A program made the translations under genes and the position numbers. A stretch of 64,000 bases of DNA, from the NCBI GenBank assembly GCA_002150815.3, contig NDFF03000080.1, forward strand, positions 1-64,000, in the 5' to 3' direction. Position 1 is the first letter of the stretch, and the number at the start of each line of letters is the position of its first letter. Positions 34,071-46,554 of the stretch are shown in pieces. Under the pieces are notes generated by a model. That model saw nothing but the letters and a program-made list of their open reading frames with translations, did not search any database and was not told where the DNA came from. The stretch is from Grammothele lineata (lineage: Eukaryota > Basidiomycota > Agaricomycetes > Polyporales > Polyporaceae).

Positions 34071-35253
34071 TTAGAACGTGGTAGTGGCAACGCTGGTAGC
34101 CATCGTAGACGGTACCGAAGAGACGATGCTCGTAGTGACGACGCCCCCAGCAGTGGTGCTGTCGACCGGAGATGAGTCGAGGGTCGTGGTGACACCGACG
34201 GCGGTCGTACTGCCAACCGGGGAGGAGTCGAGGGTCGTGGTAGCGCCTACAGCAGTGGTGCTGCCAACCGGGGACGAGTCAAGCGTCGTGGTGCCCACCT
34301 GCGAGATAACGACGGACGTGCCTACGGCCCCGGTGGAGACGACCGTAGTACTGACCGGGGAAGAGCCGAAGGCGATCGTAGTCGGCTCGGAGGAGACTGT
34401 GATCGTGGTGACGGCGCCGCAGGAGTCGGCGGTGGTGCCGGACGAGACCTCGAAGGTCGTAGTCACGGGCTCGGAGGAGTCGAGAGTCGTGGTGGTGACC
34501 TCGAAAGAGTCGAAAGTGGTAGTGACCGGCTCGGAGGACCCGATGGTGGTCGTGGCGGGCTCAGAGACGAACGTCGTTGTGACCACGCCCGTGCTGGTGA
34601 GCGTCCCGGAAACTACGGTGGTAGTGACGACCCCGGTCGTGGTCACAGGCTCGGAGATAGTGATGGTGGTGACGCTACCGGAGGAGACGGTGGAGGTGAC
34701 GACTCCCGTAGACTCGGGGAACGTGATAGTGGTGACCTGGCCGGAGGAGACGGTGCTTGTCACGACACCCGTGGACGAGGGGGCGGAGAAAGTGACCGTA
34801 GAGGGCTCACAGACCGTGCTCGTCACGGGCCCAGAGACGGTGGCAAAACTGCTGGAGACGACGCCGGTGGACTCTGGGACGGTGAAGATGCTGGAAACGA
34901 CCCCGGTTGACTGGGGAACAGAGACGATGCTTGTAACAACACCGGTCGATGCGGGCTCCGACGTGAAGATGCTTGTCACGACGCCGCCAGCGGTGGTGGT
35001 CGCGGGAGAGACGATGGAGGTGATGACCCCTCCGGTGGGCGGATCGATGGTCCAAGTCTCGGTCGTCACCGTGCCTCCGCGCTCGGTGGTGATCGTGGTG
35101 ACGTAGTTAGCATTAGGACTGTTGAAAGGGACAGCAGCGGCTGAGAGGCGTCCGTGAAATTCAGCACAGATGCAATTCCGATGCGAGGGAAGACTCACCA
35201 TGGCCGGCGAGGGCGATCGCAGCGAGAGCAAAGTTGAGCAAGTGCATGACCAT
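34071..35253 (-). CDS. Large secreted Ser/Thr/Val-rich repeat protein
   Basis: Exons 35253-35199 and 35140-34071 give 374 residues. Signal peptide MVMHLLNFALAAIALAGH matches that of the 8655 gene (VNFALAAIVLGR). The mature part begins AAVPFNSPNANYVTTITTERGGTVTTETWTIDPP, the YVTT module also seen twice at 32322-32652, then long Thr/Val/Ser repeats: STGVV(T/S)S units, SSEPVTTTF, and three TTTLDSSPV(G/D)STTA units near the C-terminus. Two Cys only. A cell-surface or matrix O-glycoprotein is the likely role by composition. It is the inverted paralogue of 8655-9496, about 25 kb away. Confidence 0.8.
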
Positions 35254-35375
35254 CTTGTGTGAGGATAAACGGGAAGGTCGGCCTGATAGTGAAGGGGGCT
35301 GGAATACACCGGTGGCTCGAAAGGAGAAGGGAAGAAAGCTTGAAGGACTGGCGAACCCTGCCGGTAGACGCGAGG

Positions 35376-35383
35376 CTTTTATA
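35376..35383 (-). promoter_or_regulatory. Probable TATA box of the 35253 gene
   Basis: TATAAAAG on the minus strand, about 123 bases ahead of ATG 35253, the same arrangement as its paralogue at 8655. Confidence 0.55.
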
Positions 35384-36119
35384 CGCTGCACGGTGATCAG
35401 GTGCTCAAGGGCTCTGGGAAATCAACGGAATTGCATCTCCAGACCGGCACGGAAGCTGAGCAGCGGGTGTATGCGCAGCACGGTAGGATGAGCAGGCGTG
35501 TGTCATCATGGGCTGTGTGGTTTGGGGAAAGCACGAGCGTTCATCAAAATCGCTTGCTCCGAAGCAGCCCCATTGAGTGTGACCTTCACCTGAAATTATG
35601 TCAAGTGCTTGCTGAGAGACTTGACTGTAGATGTTCATGTTTCCAAACGATAGGCGAAGCTCAAAGAAGGAAGTGTGAGGCGTTGACCGCATTGCGAAAA
35701 TTTCTTCCTAGGGGCGCTGCTCAGCCGAGGCACTTACCGGTGATCAGTCGAGCAATTCCAAGCGCTCATATTATGCGGTAATCAGTGGGGTTTCAAGGAG
35801 ATGTTGTTGGTATGTGAAAGGACGTTGTATCGGGCGCAATGGTCAGGGAAGGAGGTTGTCGTCGAGCGTCTCGCGAACGCTCGTGGCACAGCCCGGCGCC
35901 TGCCGTATGTTGCCGGCTCTCTCCGGCTCTCCGGCACCGGTCCGCGCATAGCTTCTGCTTTGGTTATCCCCATTTAGTTACCCCTTCGAAGATCTTCCGC
36001 CTCGTGTACTCGCGTTGAGCTCTGCGCTGGTCCCCATCTAATGCTTTGCAACCCGCCCTACTCCAAGACACTAGTACTCGACTTCTTCAACGCCGTTAAT
36101 TCAATTCCTCTTCAAGTTG

Positions 36120-36655
36120 TCTCTTCCTCAGGCTGCTCACTGCGCCGACGGCCCTCTCGGAGTAACGGCTCGACAAAGCATACATTTGATCTTCGTACAT
36201 ACATCACCGCCGCAGCATACCACCCACATGTCCGCCACCGACCGCTAGCAGCACGCGCGCACGCTCCCCGGTCAAACCCCTCCGCAGCCCATGAAACAAC
36301 GAATTTCACGGATGCCGGCGCAACGAGGACGTCGATCAACAACATTATACTCTTCAGGACCCGAAAGAGACCGCCAAGAGATTCGTCCTGCTGCGATGGA
36401 TGACATTCTGTGAGTGCGAGCTCGCGAATGACACGGTAGCGTCTCTCACGGCCAGCCTTCCGTACACCAGAAGGCCTTCCATCAGGTTCAAGAACGACAA
36501 AGCGGCGTGTGCTGCGGCCCACCACATTCATCGGCTCCGCACGGCAAAGCGTGTCTTCGAACCACCTGTCTGGAGGTCGGTGTGTGCATCGCACATGAGC
36601 GGCGGTACACCCTAAAGTGCCTGATGCCCGTGCGCAGCAGGAACGGACGCGGTGA
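36120..36655 (-). repeat. Diverged repeat, right arm, with a long open frame
   Basis: Minus-strand reading matches 7195-7720. This copy keeps an open frame with no family I recognise, including PMNVVGRSTRRFVVLEPDG and APASVKFVVSWAAEG. The left arm has lost the frame. Either this is a decayed host gene or an unclassified element; no terminal repeats or transposase motif were found. Confidence 0.5.
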
Positions 36656-37033
36656 ACAGTCTCCGACGTATGAAGCCTGGGGCGGCCGAAAGACAGTCGC
36701 ACTGTGTGCGCACGGAGGTGTCGTTCAACTCGGTTGATGACCGACGCGCAGCAAGGGGTTATTGCAACCTCGCCCTCTAACTGACGTGTAGAACGCTCGA
36801 GTCTCTAGGATGATCCGGCCTCTCATTTCACAGGTCGCTAACACTTCGCCATCAGCTCCAGGCAAGGGGCGATTCGATGATTGTGGGTTAGCCCATGAAA
36901 GCGTGGCTACACCAGCATCGTCAGTACGAGCTGTCTATACAGGAATACATAGTCACTAGAACAACATACAGCATACGTCGATCACACCTTACACCGTTGA
37001 TACATCTATTATCACTACGAGTGCGAGCGCATA

Positions 37034-40000
37034 TCAAGCCGGCAAGAACCCCACCCGCGCCCAGTATGACATCCACTTCTCCACATCCCCCTCGCCCACC
37101 GGCTCCATCTCCGCCAACGACTTCGACGCATACACGGCTCGCTCCGTCGCGAACGGTATCTCCCGCGCGCCCTCGCACATCATGCCCTCGAAGAATCCAG
37201 CTATCTGGAATGCCGATTCTGTCGCGCCCCCTTCCGCCGCTGCCTTGTACTTCGCGAACCACTCCGGAGCCGGAACGAGGGGCACGTGCAGGCGGGACGC
37301 GATCGGCTCGATGATGGACGACCATGAGACTGGACGCGGTGCGGTGAGGTGGATGACGGGCTCAGTGGTTGGCGCAGCGAGGACGTCGAGGATCGCCGCG
37401 GCGGCGACGTCTACTGGGACCCACGAAGCGTTCTGCAGTGGGGTGCGTGATCAGCATTATCCATCGCTGCGCGGGGTTCGAAGGTCCCATGACACTCACG
37501 TCGTCCTTCGCGGGCGCACACCCGAGCCGTACGCTCGCCTTCGCAATCGCCGGAACCCATTCCTGGACACCCCATCCACCCGTACGCCGGTCTCCGCTTA
37601 GTTGACCCGTACGCGCGACCGTCGCTCGCAATTTCGTTGCATCCGTTGCGCGTCCGAGGAGGTGCTCCGTCACCCACTTGCTCTCACCGTACCCAAGACC
37701 AATGGCCATTTCGGCGTCATACAGGGTCTCCTTCACGGGCGAGGCGGAGGTGTGGTCTGCAATCGTGGTGGATGTCAGCGAAGTCCCGTGAACAATATAT
37801 ACAGAGACGAACTGAATACAGCGCTGATGGAGCTGACAAAAGCCATTCTCGGACCGTCGAGGACAGAAGACGTTATAGCGAGGTCGACGAGGTGGCGCGC
37901 GCCAACGATAAGAGGCTCGAAGGAGGAGAGCAAGACGTTGAAGTCGACACGCCAGGCTGCGAAGAGGGGATCAGCACGAGATGTGCCGAGTACGGTGTGC
38001 GTACATACCATTATGGATGATCATTGTCACAGACGCGCGCAGCTGCATGTCCGTGAGCGCGGTCCCTTTCAATAACAGAGGAAATAAGGAACACACCTCT
38101 TCGTACGTCTTCTCACCCAGCCCTAAATAGTCCGCCGCGAGATCAGCTGCACAAAACACCGCCCGCTCCTTGTCCTGTAGCAGTCCCACGTCGAGGCCCC
38201 ACGACTTGAACGCTTCCACCTGTCTCTCCTTGCCTCGCGCACCGCGGTTCAGCGCGTACACCCTGCGTACGTCCGGCCGCTGGAGCAGCTGAGCGAGGAG
38301 ATGCGAGCCCAGCCGACCTGTGGAACCCGTAAGGAGCACCGTCTCGCCTTCTGGTGGCGTCGCGCCGTCGGCGGCCCAGCGCGGTGCAGGGAAGTCCGCG
38401 CTGTGTTTGTCTAGCATGGTATGCATCAGCGCTAGGCGCGCTTGGTGGTCCGCATCGGGATCAATGACGTTCCCCGAGGCGAGGCGCAAGAGGAATGCGG
38501 AGAGCTCGGAGATGGACGGGTGGGCGTAGACGAAGTTGGAGGGCACGTCGTGTGTGGAGACTTTGGTCGTCGTACGGAGCGCCTGAAGGATCGCGTTGCG
38601 GATGTATGTCGCTTGCAAGCTGCGCTCGTGCTTTCAGTATGATACGCGTGAGGGGCGAAAGCAGGCGCACCTATCGCAGCCCTGCTGGAACAGGTCGTCG
38701 TCATCCGCGATCCGGGAGACGCGCATGACGGCGTGTATCACTCCCTGGACGAACGCGGTCACGTCGTCCGCGGTCCACTCAACCGGCGGGGCAACGTCAA
38801 CGCGGGACGACTCCTCCACGCGGCGATACAGCTGGTCAATTTCCGCCTCGTAGTCCTTGAGAGAGACGTGCCGACGCGGAGTGCCCTTAGCGGTAAGCGG
38901 GAATGGCCTGGCGGGATCGGTGACCGTGACCATCTGTGCAAGTATTCCGTCAGTGTCGCGTATGAAGAAGCTGTATATGGCTGCCTCGTACCTCTTTGAA
39001 GATGCGCGAATGAGATGGCGCGTGTGCGTTCGCGCGCTCTACAGTGGGCCTATTCGCGAGAGAATGTAAGCTAGACGCTTAGAGACGTAATTAGACAAAC
39101 GCACCAGATAAGGTTCCGGAACGCTTCAAGCCGCACCTCGTCCCGAGGATCGAACGGCTCCGTCGGCTGTACGAGAATCCCGTTCTGAAACCTGCTTCGC
39201 CCGAAGACGAGCGCAAACGCAATGGCGGGGTCTTGGTTGAGGATGGCTTCAATCGGAACTGGGTTCGTCTATGAGGATATTGCGCGTTAGACGATGGGAA
39301 CTCTGCAAGTAGCAATGGGAAAGGATGCCGTACCTTCTCTCCGGTCGAGAGAACGATCTGATCGTCCGCGCGACCGTGAATTCTGAACAAGCGCGGGTCA
39401 CGCGGATGCTCTTCCATGAGGTCGCCGGTCGCGTACGCTTTCTTCCCGTTCACCTCAGCGTTGGCTACACTGATAAGCCAAGTAGGAGAGTCCTGTCACG
39501 TATTCAGAGAGGTTAGGAAAACGTCGTCACAGAGAGCTAATGGAGGACGTACGACAATGACCAGCTCGAACAACCCTGGGACTCCTTCGACATAACGGCG
39601 TGTGTGCGGCGTCGTATCCGGGAGGAAAACGTACTCCCAATCCTTCCATGACGCCGCGTCGTCCACCTTCTGCGCGCGCAGAGCACGCCCCGGCTGTGCG
39701 GGTGCGCCGACCTCCGTTCTATGAGGCGACGCGCTTCGATAAGCATATGACCATGCAGAGACGCTTATGTGACGTACGCTCCCCAGAAGGACTTTAGGTG
39801 GACTCCTTGTTTGACAAGGCTATCCCCAACGTTTTTGTTCAACGACGCTCCCGCGAAGAACTAACATGGGCGAGGGCAGAGAGTGGGAGAACGTCGCGTT
39901 AGCACTGGACCGCTACGGCCCTCAGGATCAGACACTCACCAAGAAGGAGAGAGATTGGAGGGCGGGAAGATTCGCGGAGTCGCGCGCCCAAGCCTGAGCG

Positions 40001-41286
40001 CAGCCACGCCACGACGGTATAAGCTAGTAATCCGAGCGCTAGATGTGTGTTAAGTACTCACCTCAATGAATGCGGGAACCACCATGGCACCATTGCTCTT
40101 GCTCTTCACGATACTCTCTAGTACCAATTCCGGCGTCGGCATCACGGGCGGAGACCTCGGAGGGAACACGGAGAGCGTCGCTCCGGACCCAAGCTGTATG
40201 CAACGTGCCGTGCAGAGATTAGTAGGGTGCTGGAGACGACGCGGATCAAGTTACCATCATGCACGAGGCAATAATTCCCATGGCGTCTGAATGAGACGAG
40301 AACTTCAACTCACAGAGAGCGGTCTACGCAGGAATTGGGGTACTCACGAAACATGGGCAGAGTATGTGTGCTGACACGTAGCCCACATAGGTCGGTGTCG
40401 GCATACCCTGCCAGAAACAGAACGCATGAGACAAAGGATGCACGATGGTATCAGGAGAGAAAGCCTACAGTGGATGTGAGTCCATAGTTGGATCTGACGG
40501 TGAGAGATACGAATCGGCTTAGGGAATGAAGTCGAGCCTGCCAATATCCCGTTCGTGGTCAGCGACTCATGAAGGGCGAAACGATTACTGTTCGTCCAAC
40601 GTACCGGAAGAATGCATGATCAGCGCCGGCGCCTCGACATCTTCCACTTCCTTCGGCAGCTCGTCGTCGCTGGGCGCCTGCACGCCGGCGCCGTACAGCT
40701 CCTCGAACCGCGGGAAGGGGAGGAGCTCGACTGCGTGCCCCTCCTTCGCGAGCGCGTCGCGCGCTTCCTGGGCGAGCCGCTGCATCGCAGCGTCCGGGCT
40801 CACGAAGAGCGCGCGCAGGCCCGTCGCTCGGAGGAGGTGCGCGACGGCAACTGCAGAGTTGCGCGTTGAGATGGGGAACGCGGTGCGGCCTGCGCGCTGG
40901 ATGCCGATCGTGAGCGTGCCGTAGGAGAGTGAATCTGGTTGCGATACATCAGGAGAGGGACTTCGTGGTTGTCTGTAATCCAAAGGCTTACCTGCCACGG
41001 CCAGGAGGCCGATGATACTCGATGAGTCTATGGCGGGCGCTCGCTGCGAGACGAGACCCGCGGCTCTGCAGATGGCGGGATAGACGTCCTTGTGGTACAC
41101 CATCACCTCCTTATCATGTTCGTCGTCGTAATAGACGAAGGCGGCGTGGTCAGGGTTCCTGTCCGCGTTGAACTTGTAAAGTCCGGGGATGGTGAATTCG
41201 GCATTGAACGGCGGTGCTGTCCATAAAGTGTTTTTCTGGCCCTGGGGGGTGATAACCGGAGGGTGGGTGACTAGGTGGTTGGGCAT
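37034..41286 (-). CDS. Adenylate-forming reductase (NRPS-like, A-T-R)
   Basis: Eighteen exons, about 1,040 residues, intact. Adenylation domain: SSGSTSFPKP (A3), GATEVG (A5), YATGDL (A7), GRADDQIVLSTGEK (A8). Carrier domain: DDDLFQQGCDSL, whose Ser (the phosphopantetheine site) is split by an intron at 38671/38619. Reductase domain: NAD(P)-binding LLTGSTGRLGSHLL, HNAWRVDFN, and catalytic Tyr/Lys in GYGESKWV. Such enzymes activate a carboxylic acid with ATP, load it on the carrier and reduce it to an aldehyde (known for fungal adenylate-forming reductases and aminoadipate reductase). No condensation domain is present, so it is not a peptide synthetase. The substrate is not readable. No other biosynthetic gene is adjacent. 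ATG 41286 fits the MPNHLVTHPP start. Confidence 0.88.
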
Positions 41287-41400
41287 ACTGTGAGCGCGAG
41301 ACAAGAGGGCGATCTACAATGCGTCTCAAGCCGTGAATTAAGGGGCAGCAGTGAAGAAGGCGGAAGTGTGCTCAGTCGGATAGGGTTCTTCTCCATTACA

Positions 41401-41410
41401 CCTTTATATA
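41401..41410 (-). promoter_or_regulatory. Probable TATA box of the reductase gene
   Basis: TATATAAAGG on the minus strand about 115 bases ahead of ATG 41286. Confidence 0.5.
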
Positions 41411-42708
41411 GAACTGAGCGGTGTGAGAAAGCGCTTCTCGTGCCAACTTTGGCCCTAGAATTGTCGGTTTCGTGAGTTTAGAGTCAGACGTTGCCACAGT
41501 CCGACGTACTTTTCCGCACCTGAGAATCCATCAACTTCGCGAAGGCGTGAGTTTGAAGAAGGCGCCGCGTTGCACGAGCGGTCCGTCAAGTGCTTCGGAA
41601 CGAAGGGGACATCGGGGAAGGAGATGTCGGGGAAGGAGATATCGAGGGAAGGAAACACTGGTGAGTGTTCGAGCGATGACGAAGAGAATACCACGGAGAA
41701 GTCAGAGAGGCACGCGCATGAGTTTGGTGCTTTACAGCCTGGCTAGCGGCTCGGACGTGGGCACTGGGTAACGTCATTCCAAAATCATGCCTTCGAATTC
41801 TATCACTTCTGTCAGTACATCAGCTAAATCATGAATAAGCCTGAACACATGACTTGCCTCAGATATCAATGCTATAGCATCCGTTGGCTTTCTGTCTCAG
41901 GCTCCGAACGGCAATCGCCAGACACCGGACATACGGAGCGTCGCAACGCGTTCAGGCTTCAAAGGGGTCGTCGCGGTCGAAGAGGAGACCACAAGCGATG
42001 CGTGGGAAGCACCGGGACCACATTCCTTTTTTTGAACCTCGGTTGATCCGGAAAGCCCATTCGGACGCCGGGCCGGCCTTCAAGCACTCATCTCCGATTC
42101 CGCTGTCGACTTCTCGGGCGACGGGCTCCGACGAGCCCCTCCGACGAGGTGCTCATTACGCTGGTTGGATTATTATGGGGTCAACGATTGTGAGTTGATG
42201 CTTAGTTGAACCGATTATATGCGCAGATAAAACTAGACTTCCATCCACATCATGACTACACGAGAGCTCTGTCTGCGCATCCGAGCGTACCGTCCGCTCC
42301 TGCGCGTTCAAGTGCCCACAATCCCCGTCTCGCTTCCTCCTTTCCGTCTACCACCGCGCTATCTTTGCGCACGCGTGGCAGCACCCATAGCCATCGTGAG
42401 CTATTCGACTCTTTGGGGCCCCCCAAGTCGTGTCCCTACCATCTGCGCAACGCACGGGCTTCCCGCGCACGGCGCGCCTACCCCACCGCCTATGTGCACG
42501 TAACATTTCACCCGTTTTCTACCTGTACGCATACCTACCTACGCTTTTCTTCCACGTTTCCTTGCTTTTCCATCTCGTTCATGTCAGTAGCGCTCGATTT
42601 TGGCTCACCCCTCTCGACGATGTGTCGTGTGCATCCTTTTAGAATTGCCTTTGTTTTCGTCAACGAACCGGCCTCCTGCAGTGAATGGAAAAAAGGTGAA
42701 GCTCGCAC

Positions 42709-43090
42709 CTTCGTGAAGTACGCCCCGCTCGCGTTGGGCGCGCGTTCTGTCTCGGACAGCATGTTGCAGTTCTCTTGCACGGCGGCGAGCATCCAGTCCG
42801 GTCGAGCTAGTCGTTGGAAAACTTGGGTTCGGGTCTAAGACCACAGCGGAGACGTGCCCGTCGACCTCTCCAGAGTCAATCTGCGCACCATTAGTCGAGA
42901 ATGAAGTACGATGGAGGAAATTGGTATACGGGGCTGACGGGCAGGGAAACGTAAGCGAGGGAGAACTTGGACGTAGGGCAGAATGTCAAAGGGGAGTTAG
43001 TGGAAGAATGGGATTGATTAAAGGCGGAACACACCATGAGGAAGATCCCTCCCGCTTTCGCCGTAGTCTCGATCCCGCCGCGTTTCCCGG
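42709..43090 (-). pseudogene. Unknown gene family, copy U4 (fragment)
   Basis: Minus-strand pieces match conserved blocks of the U1/U2 copies: GKRGGIETTAKAGGIFLM ahead of an intron, IDSGEVDGHV starting at 42880 after a CAG acceptor, then after a second short intron ENCNMLSETERA (U1: ENGRVLLDTERA) ending at a GTGCGA donor at 42708. The intron positions agree with U1 and U2. Upstream blocks contain stops, so it is probably a remnant, though upstream exons to about 43800 are possible. Function unknown. Confidence 0.45.
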
Positions 43091-44348
43091 TATCAGTCAG
43101 GCCGAATGTTCGGTAGGTGGCGATCAGCTACTTGGCCAATTAAATCAGCGCTCGTGAATTTTGCAGGACGGCAGGTCAGAAAGTGTGGTGTCGATACAAG
43201 CAATTCGCGGCTGTAGCATGGGAAGGGCGGCGACCAAGGGCGCGAGACAACGTGAGTATAGGTTAGTACGACCAGAACACGTCAGAAAGTGAGGAAAATC
43301 GCACCATCCTAAACTGAAAGGGAATCACCGGGCGGTATGGGAGGTATGGAGGGCATCGCGGATTGAGGTTCGGTAGGAGTGCAGGAGCGTCTGTGCGCTG
43401 AGGCGACAGTCAGCTCTAATGCCGTTGCACGCTGCCTCCACGCCCTGTCCCATCGATATGCACCAAGAACTGGTGGCCCCTACGGCGCAGAACAGAGAAT
43501 GGCTGAAAACTCACATCAATGCTGAAGCCTGTCTAGCGCGCGAGTGTCTTCGAGCAGATTCGCTGTAGCCGACTAGTCAGCGCCGCGTCGCGCCAAGGCC
43601 GCGTACTCACTGCCATGCTGATAGCTCATACATGGGCTCACGGCGTTTGGAGAAAGGGTCGACGATGGCTGATGGAGGAGGCGGGTTCTGGCATGACTTC
43701 AAGTTGCATCGGACGAAGCTGCGGCGCGGTGGCGAGGGAGCGGAGTACCATGAGGAGGGGAGTGAGTCGCGCGCGGACATGGTGGAGAGGCACACATACA
43801 CATATGGGCAGTCGAGGGCATTGTGAGCTCGAGCCGGTTCGAGCGCGGTCGACGGGGCATGGTTGGACGACGTATGCCAGGCGGACCTGACGGCAAGGGC
43901 TTGTAGCGGAAAGCGCGCAGCGTGGTAAGCGGAGTTTCAAAATAATAAGCCAGTCTGCATTCCGAAGTTGCGGCCGATGATTCCTGTGATAACTCGTCAC
44001 TTGAGCTGTTGGACCATCGCGAGAACAGTGCAACGTATCCCATTCCATTCGAGCCTTCAATCGATTCAATCTGACATCGACGCACTCGACTTCCTATCCG
44101 CCAAGAGCCGTATTAGCTCTCCTTAAGTCCTACTGAGCCTCTTAGCCTTGGCGGCCGTCACTGCCCGGGCCAGCAAACCAACAAGCCACCACGCAGTCGT
44201 AGGCTTCAACGCATGCGCATCATACGATGAATCCCACAGGAGTGTAAGTGGCGAGATCTTTACGCTCTACTTAAACCTGACCATGTTGTGAAGAGTGCAC
44301 TTTAGAACTCACCACGTCTCCTCGCGACTTTGCCTCGACGTGGTAGCC

Positions 44349-46064
44349 ATGCTCCTCGATCTGTTGAATTCGAAGCGGGACGTCCTATCGTTCATGTCTA
44401 CGTCCACCACCATGAGGGCTCTCGGGATGAGGAGGTTGCTCCGATTTCGTGTCACCATTCGCAGAATGCGCCACCTCACCTCGTTCTGTGCATTCATGAA
44501 GCGGGATCTCCTTCACAGTTCCCTCTGCCTTCGTCAGCTGCACATCCAAGTACCGCTTCCATGCGATCCGTCCATTAAGGCACTTCTGGCGAAGCTCGAT
44601 GCATACGAAGAAGATCCTCCGGGAGACGAGCATTCTTCAGATATGCCACAAGACTCCGCATGGCGTTCTAGAGCACGTGAAACCGCCGTTGCACTTGCTT
44701 CTGTTATCCGCAAAGCTGAGTTTTTGGAAGACCTTACGCTCGACTACTGCGAAGGCCTTCTCGCCTTGAGTAGTCGCCTCCGCACTGCTGTAGAGTGTCG
44801 CAAGTCCCTTCTTCGCCTCTCTATCTCTTCCTTCGGTGAAAAGACGGACAAGCTCGTCACTAGGCTTCATGCTTCTCTCACGGAGTTAGACATTAACTTC
44901 TGGGCACCGCCGGACAGCCTCTGGCGCAAGAAAGCAAATACTATCGGAAATTGCATTTTCGGAGGTTACCTTTTCCTTTTTCCCAGCCTCCTTGACATTC
45001 TGGTACGCCATCCGACGCTCAACACGGTCTCCGCCTGGTCCATCAACATGTGGGGAAATGTTTTGAACGACTCGGAGCACCTGTTGGACGGCCTCACATT
45101 CCCCAATATCCTTTCGCTCACCATCAGAAACATCCAAATACTTCAGCTCAAGTACATACAAAATGCATTTCCGAACTTGAAGCACTTCGAGGTCCGCGAA
45201 TTCGTCGGTCCCCAGTGGACACCGGAGGACCTTTTCGACATCAATAGCAAAGAGGCGCTTACGCCCTGGCCGGCGCTGGAGTCTTTGTCCGGGGACGTCG
45301 GTATAATATATGCGCTGGGCACGATCAGTCCGTCTCGGAGGCTCGACATCAACTGCGAGCCTGAAGAACCGCTTGAAGACTTGGCCCAACACCTCGGCGC
45401 GATTGTGAGTAGCGCGCGTCCGTCACGACTACTTCTCCACATTGGCTATGGTAGTTACCCTTCCCAAGGCCCCGACATGCCGACGTATACCCTCTCACAC
45501 ATCCTGCGGTACATGCTCCGACACTGGAAAAGCGCAGCGCGGGAGGCTGTCACGCATTTTGCGTTTGACATCTCTACGTACATCATAGAAGACGATTGTA
45601 CGTTCGCCGATTTTATGGTGTGTACCCGGATCCCTCAAATCCACCGGCTTGTCCGAACGCCATTTTCCCCCGCTGTACGCATGCTGACTGGACCCACTTA
45701 GGAAGTACTAGAAGAAACCTTGGCCCAATTGCCCTCCCTCACACATGTCGTGCTCCGTGTCGAAACGCCTGACCGGCCCCTGACCGGCGTCATGCGCCTG
45801 CATACCCCTCTTACACCCTCTCAAGAACGCATACTCCAAGGGCTTTCCGAGAGCGAAGACCTTCTGGAAACGTTCGGCGACTACGTTCCATCCTTGCGCT
45901 TTCTTGAAGTGGCAGCCCATGGGAGCGACCCGAGGTTCTGGAGCGAAAATACACAAATTGGCGCGGCGGAGGGTGAGGAGATCCTGCGCGCAGAGGAACT
46001 GGAGTTTCGCATAGCGCCACACGATGCGCTACAGGATGAGCGCGAAGACAGCCCAGAGTGGTGA
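44349..46064 (+). CDS. F-box-like protein with leucine-rich region
   Basis: Exons 44349-45617 and 45702-46064 give about 543 residues. The N-terminus (LLDLLNSKRDVLSFMSTSTTMRAL) fits the F-box pattern common in agaricomycetes; the frame stays open upstream to 44295 (RLCLDVVAM...), so the true start may be a little earlier or in an upstream exon. The body has irregular leucine-rich segments (LTLDYCEGLL, LTELDINFW, FPNLKHFEVREF) and ends in an acidic tail. The 84-base intron (GTGTGT...CTTAG) reads open to a stop at its end, so a single-exon model would truncate the protein. It is not closely related to D/E/F. Role: presumed substrate adaptor of a ubiquitin ligase. Confidence 0.7.
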
Positions 46065-46554
46065 CGTCTTGTGTGAATGATAATATGACTTCTCGTACGC
46101 TCGCGGTGCGATTTTGGGCCATAAATCCTCCACCCTGCGTGGGTCCCGTTTATCATGTTCTGGTCATGGCTTAATCCCCCTCTGTCTTTTGGATGTAGAG
46201 CATGTCGGAAATCGCACACCGGTGCAGCGACTGACCTGAATGTAATACAATCCCATCTCCACACGCGACACTAGCCGTCTGTACGTTGTACGCGAAACGA
46301 GCGAACAGAGCGGCACACGCCGGACCTCGACGCGGGAATGTTAATACCCGAATGTGTCGTGCCCAAATCAGAGACATAGACTCGAGCAACTTGGAAACGA
46401 ACGTATTCGGCAGCGCGCACAGAAAAGAGCACGCGCACGCGACCAACAAGGGCAAGCAAAGACACTCATCAACATGAAGCACTGAGCCGCGCAAGAGTCC
46501 TGGTGCGCAAGAACCCCCTCCTTCCTCCCCTCCCCATCATTTCCCTCCTCGCGG

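Larger units (their letters stand above)
35254..37033. other. Intergenic region holding the right arm of the dispersed inverted repeat
   Basis: Apart from the promoter of the 35253 gene and the repeat at 36120-36655 I see no supported gene. The last 300 bases are the 3' flank of the reductase gene. Confidence 0.45.
41287..44348. other. Intergenic region with a decayed unknown-family copy
   Basis: The region 42709-43090 (minus) carries copy U4 of the unknown family entered below. The remainder has low-complexity Ser/Thr/Pro-coding stretches without motifs. The adjoining reductase and F-box-like genes are divergent here. Confidence 0.45.

Noticed and set aside
34078..35106. 342-codon open frame antisense to the gene at 34071-35253
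   Set aside because: Same repeat-driven artefact; the sense strand has signal peptide, intron, TATA box and a paralogue.
42206..42838. 210-codon plus-strand open frame
   Set aside because: Overlaps antisense to the U4 family blocks, which have conserved splice sites; its own product is low-complexity.
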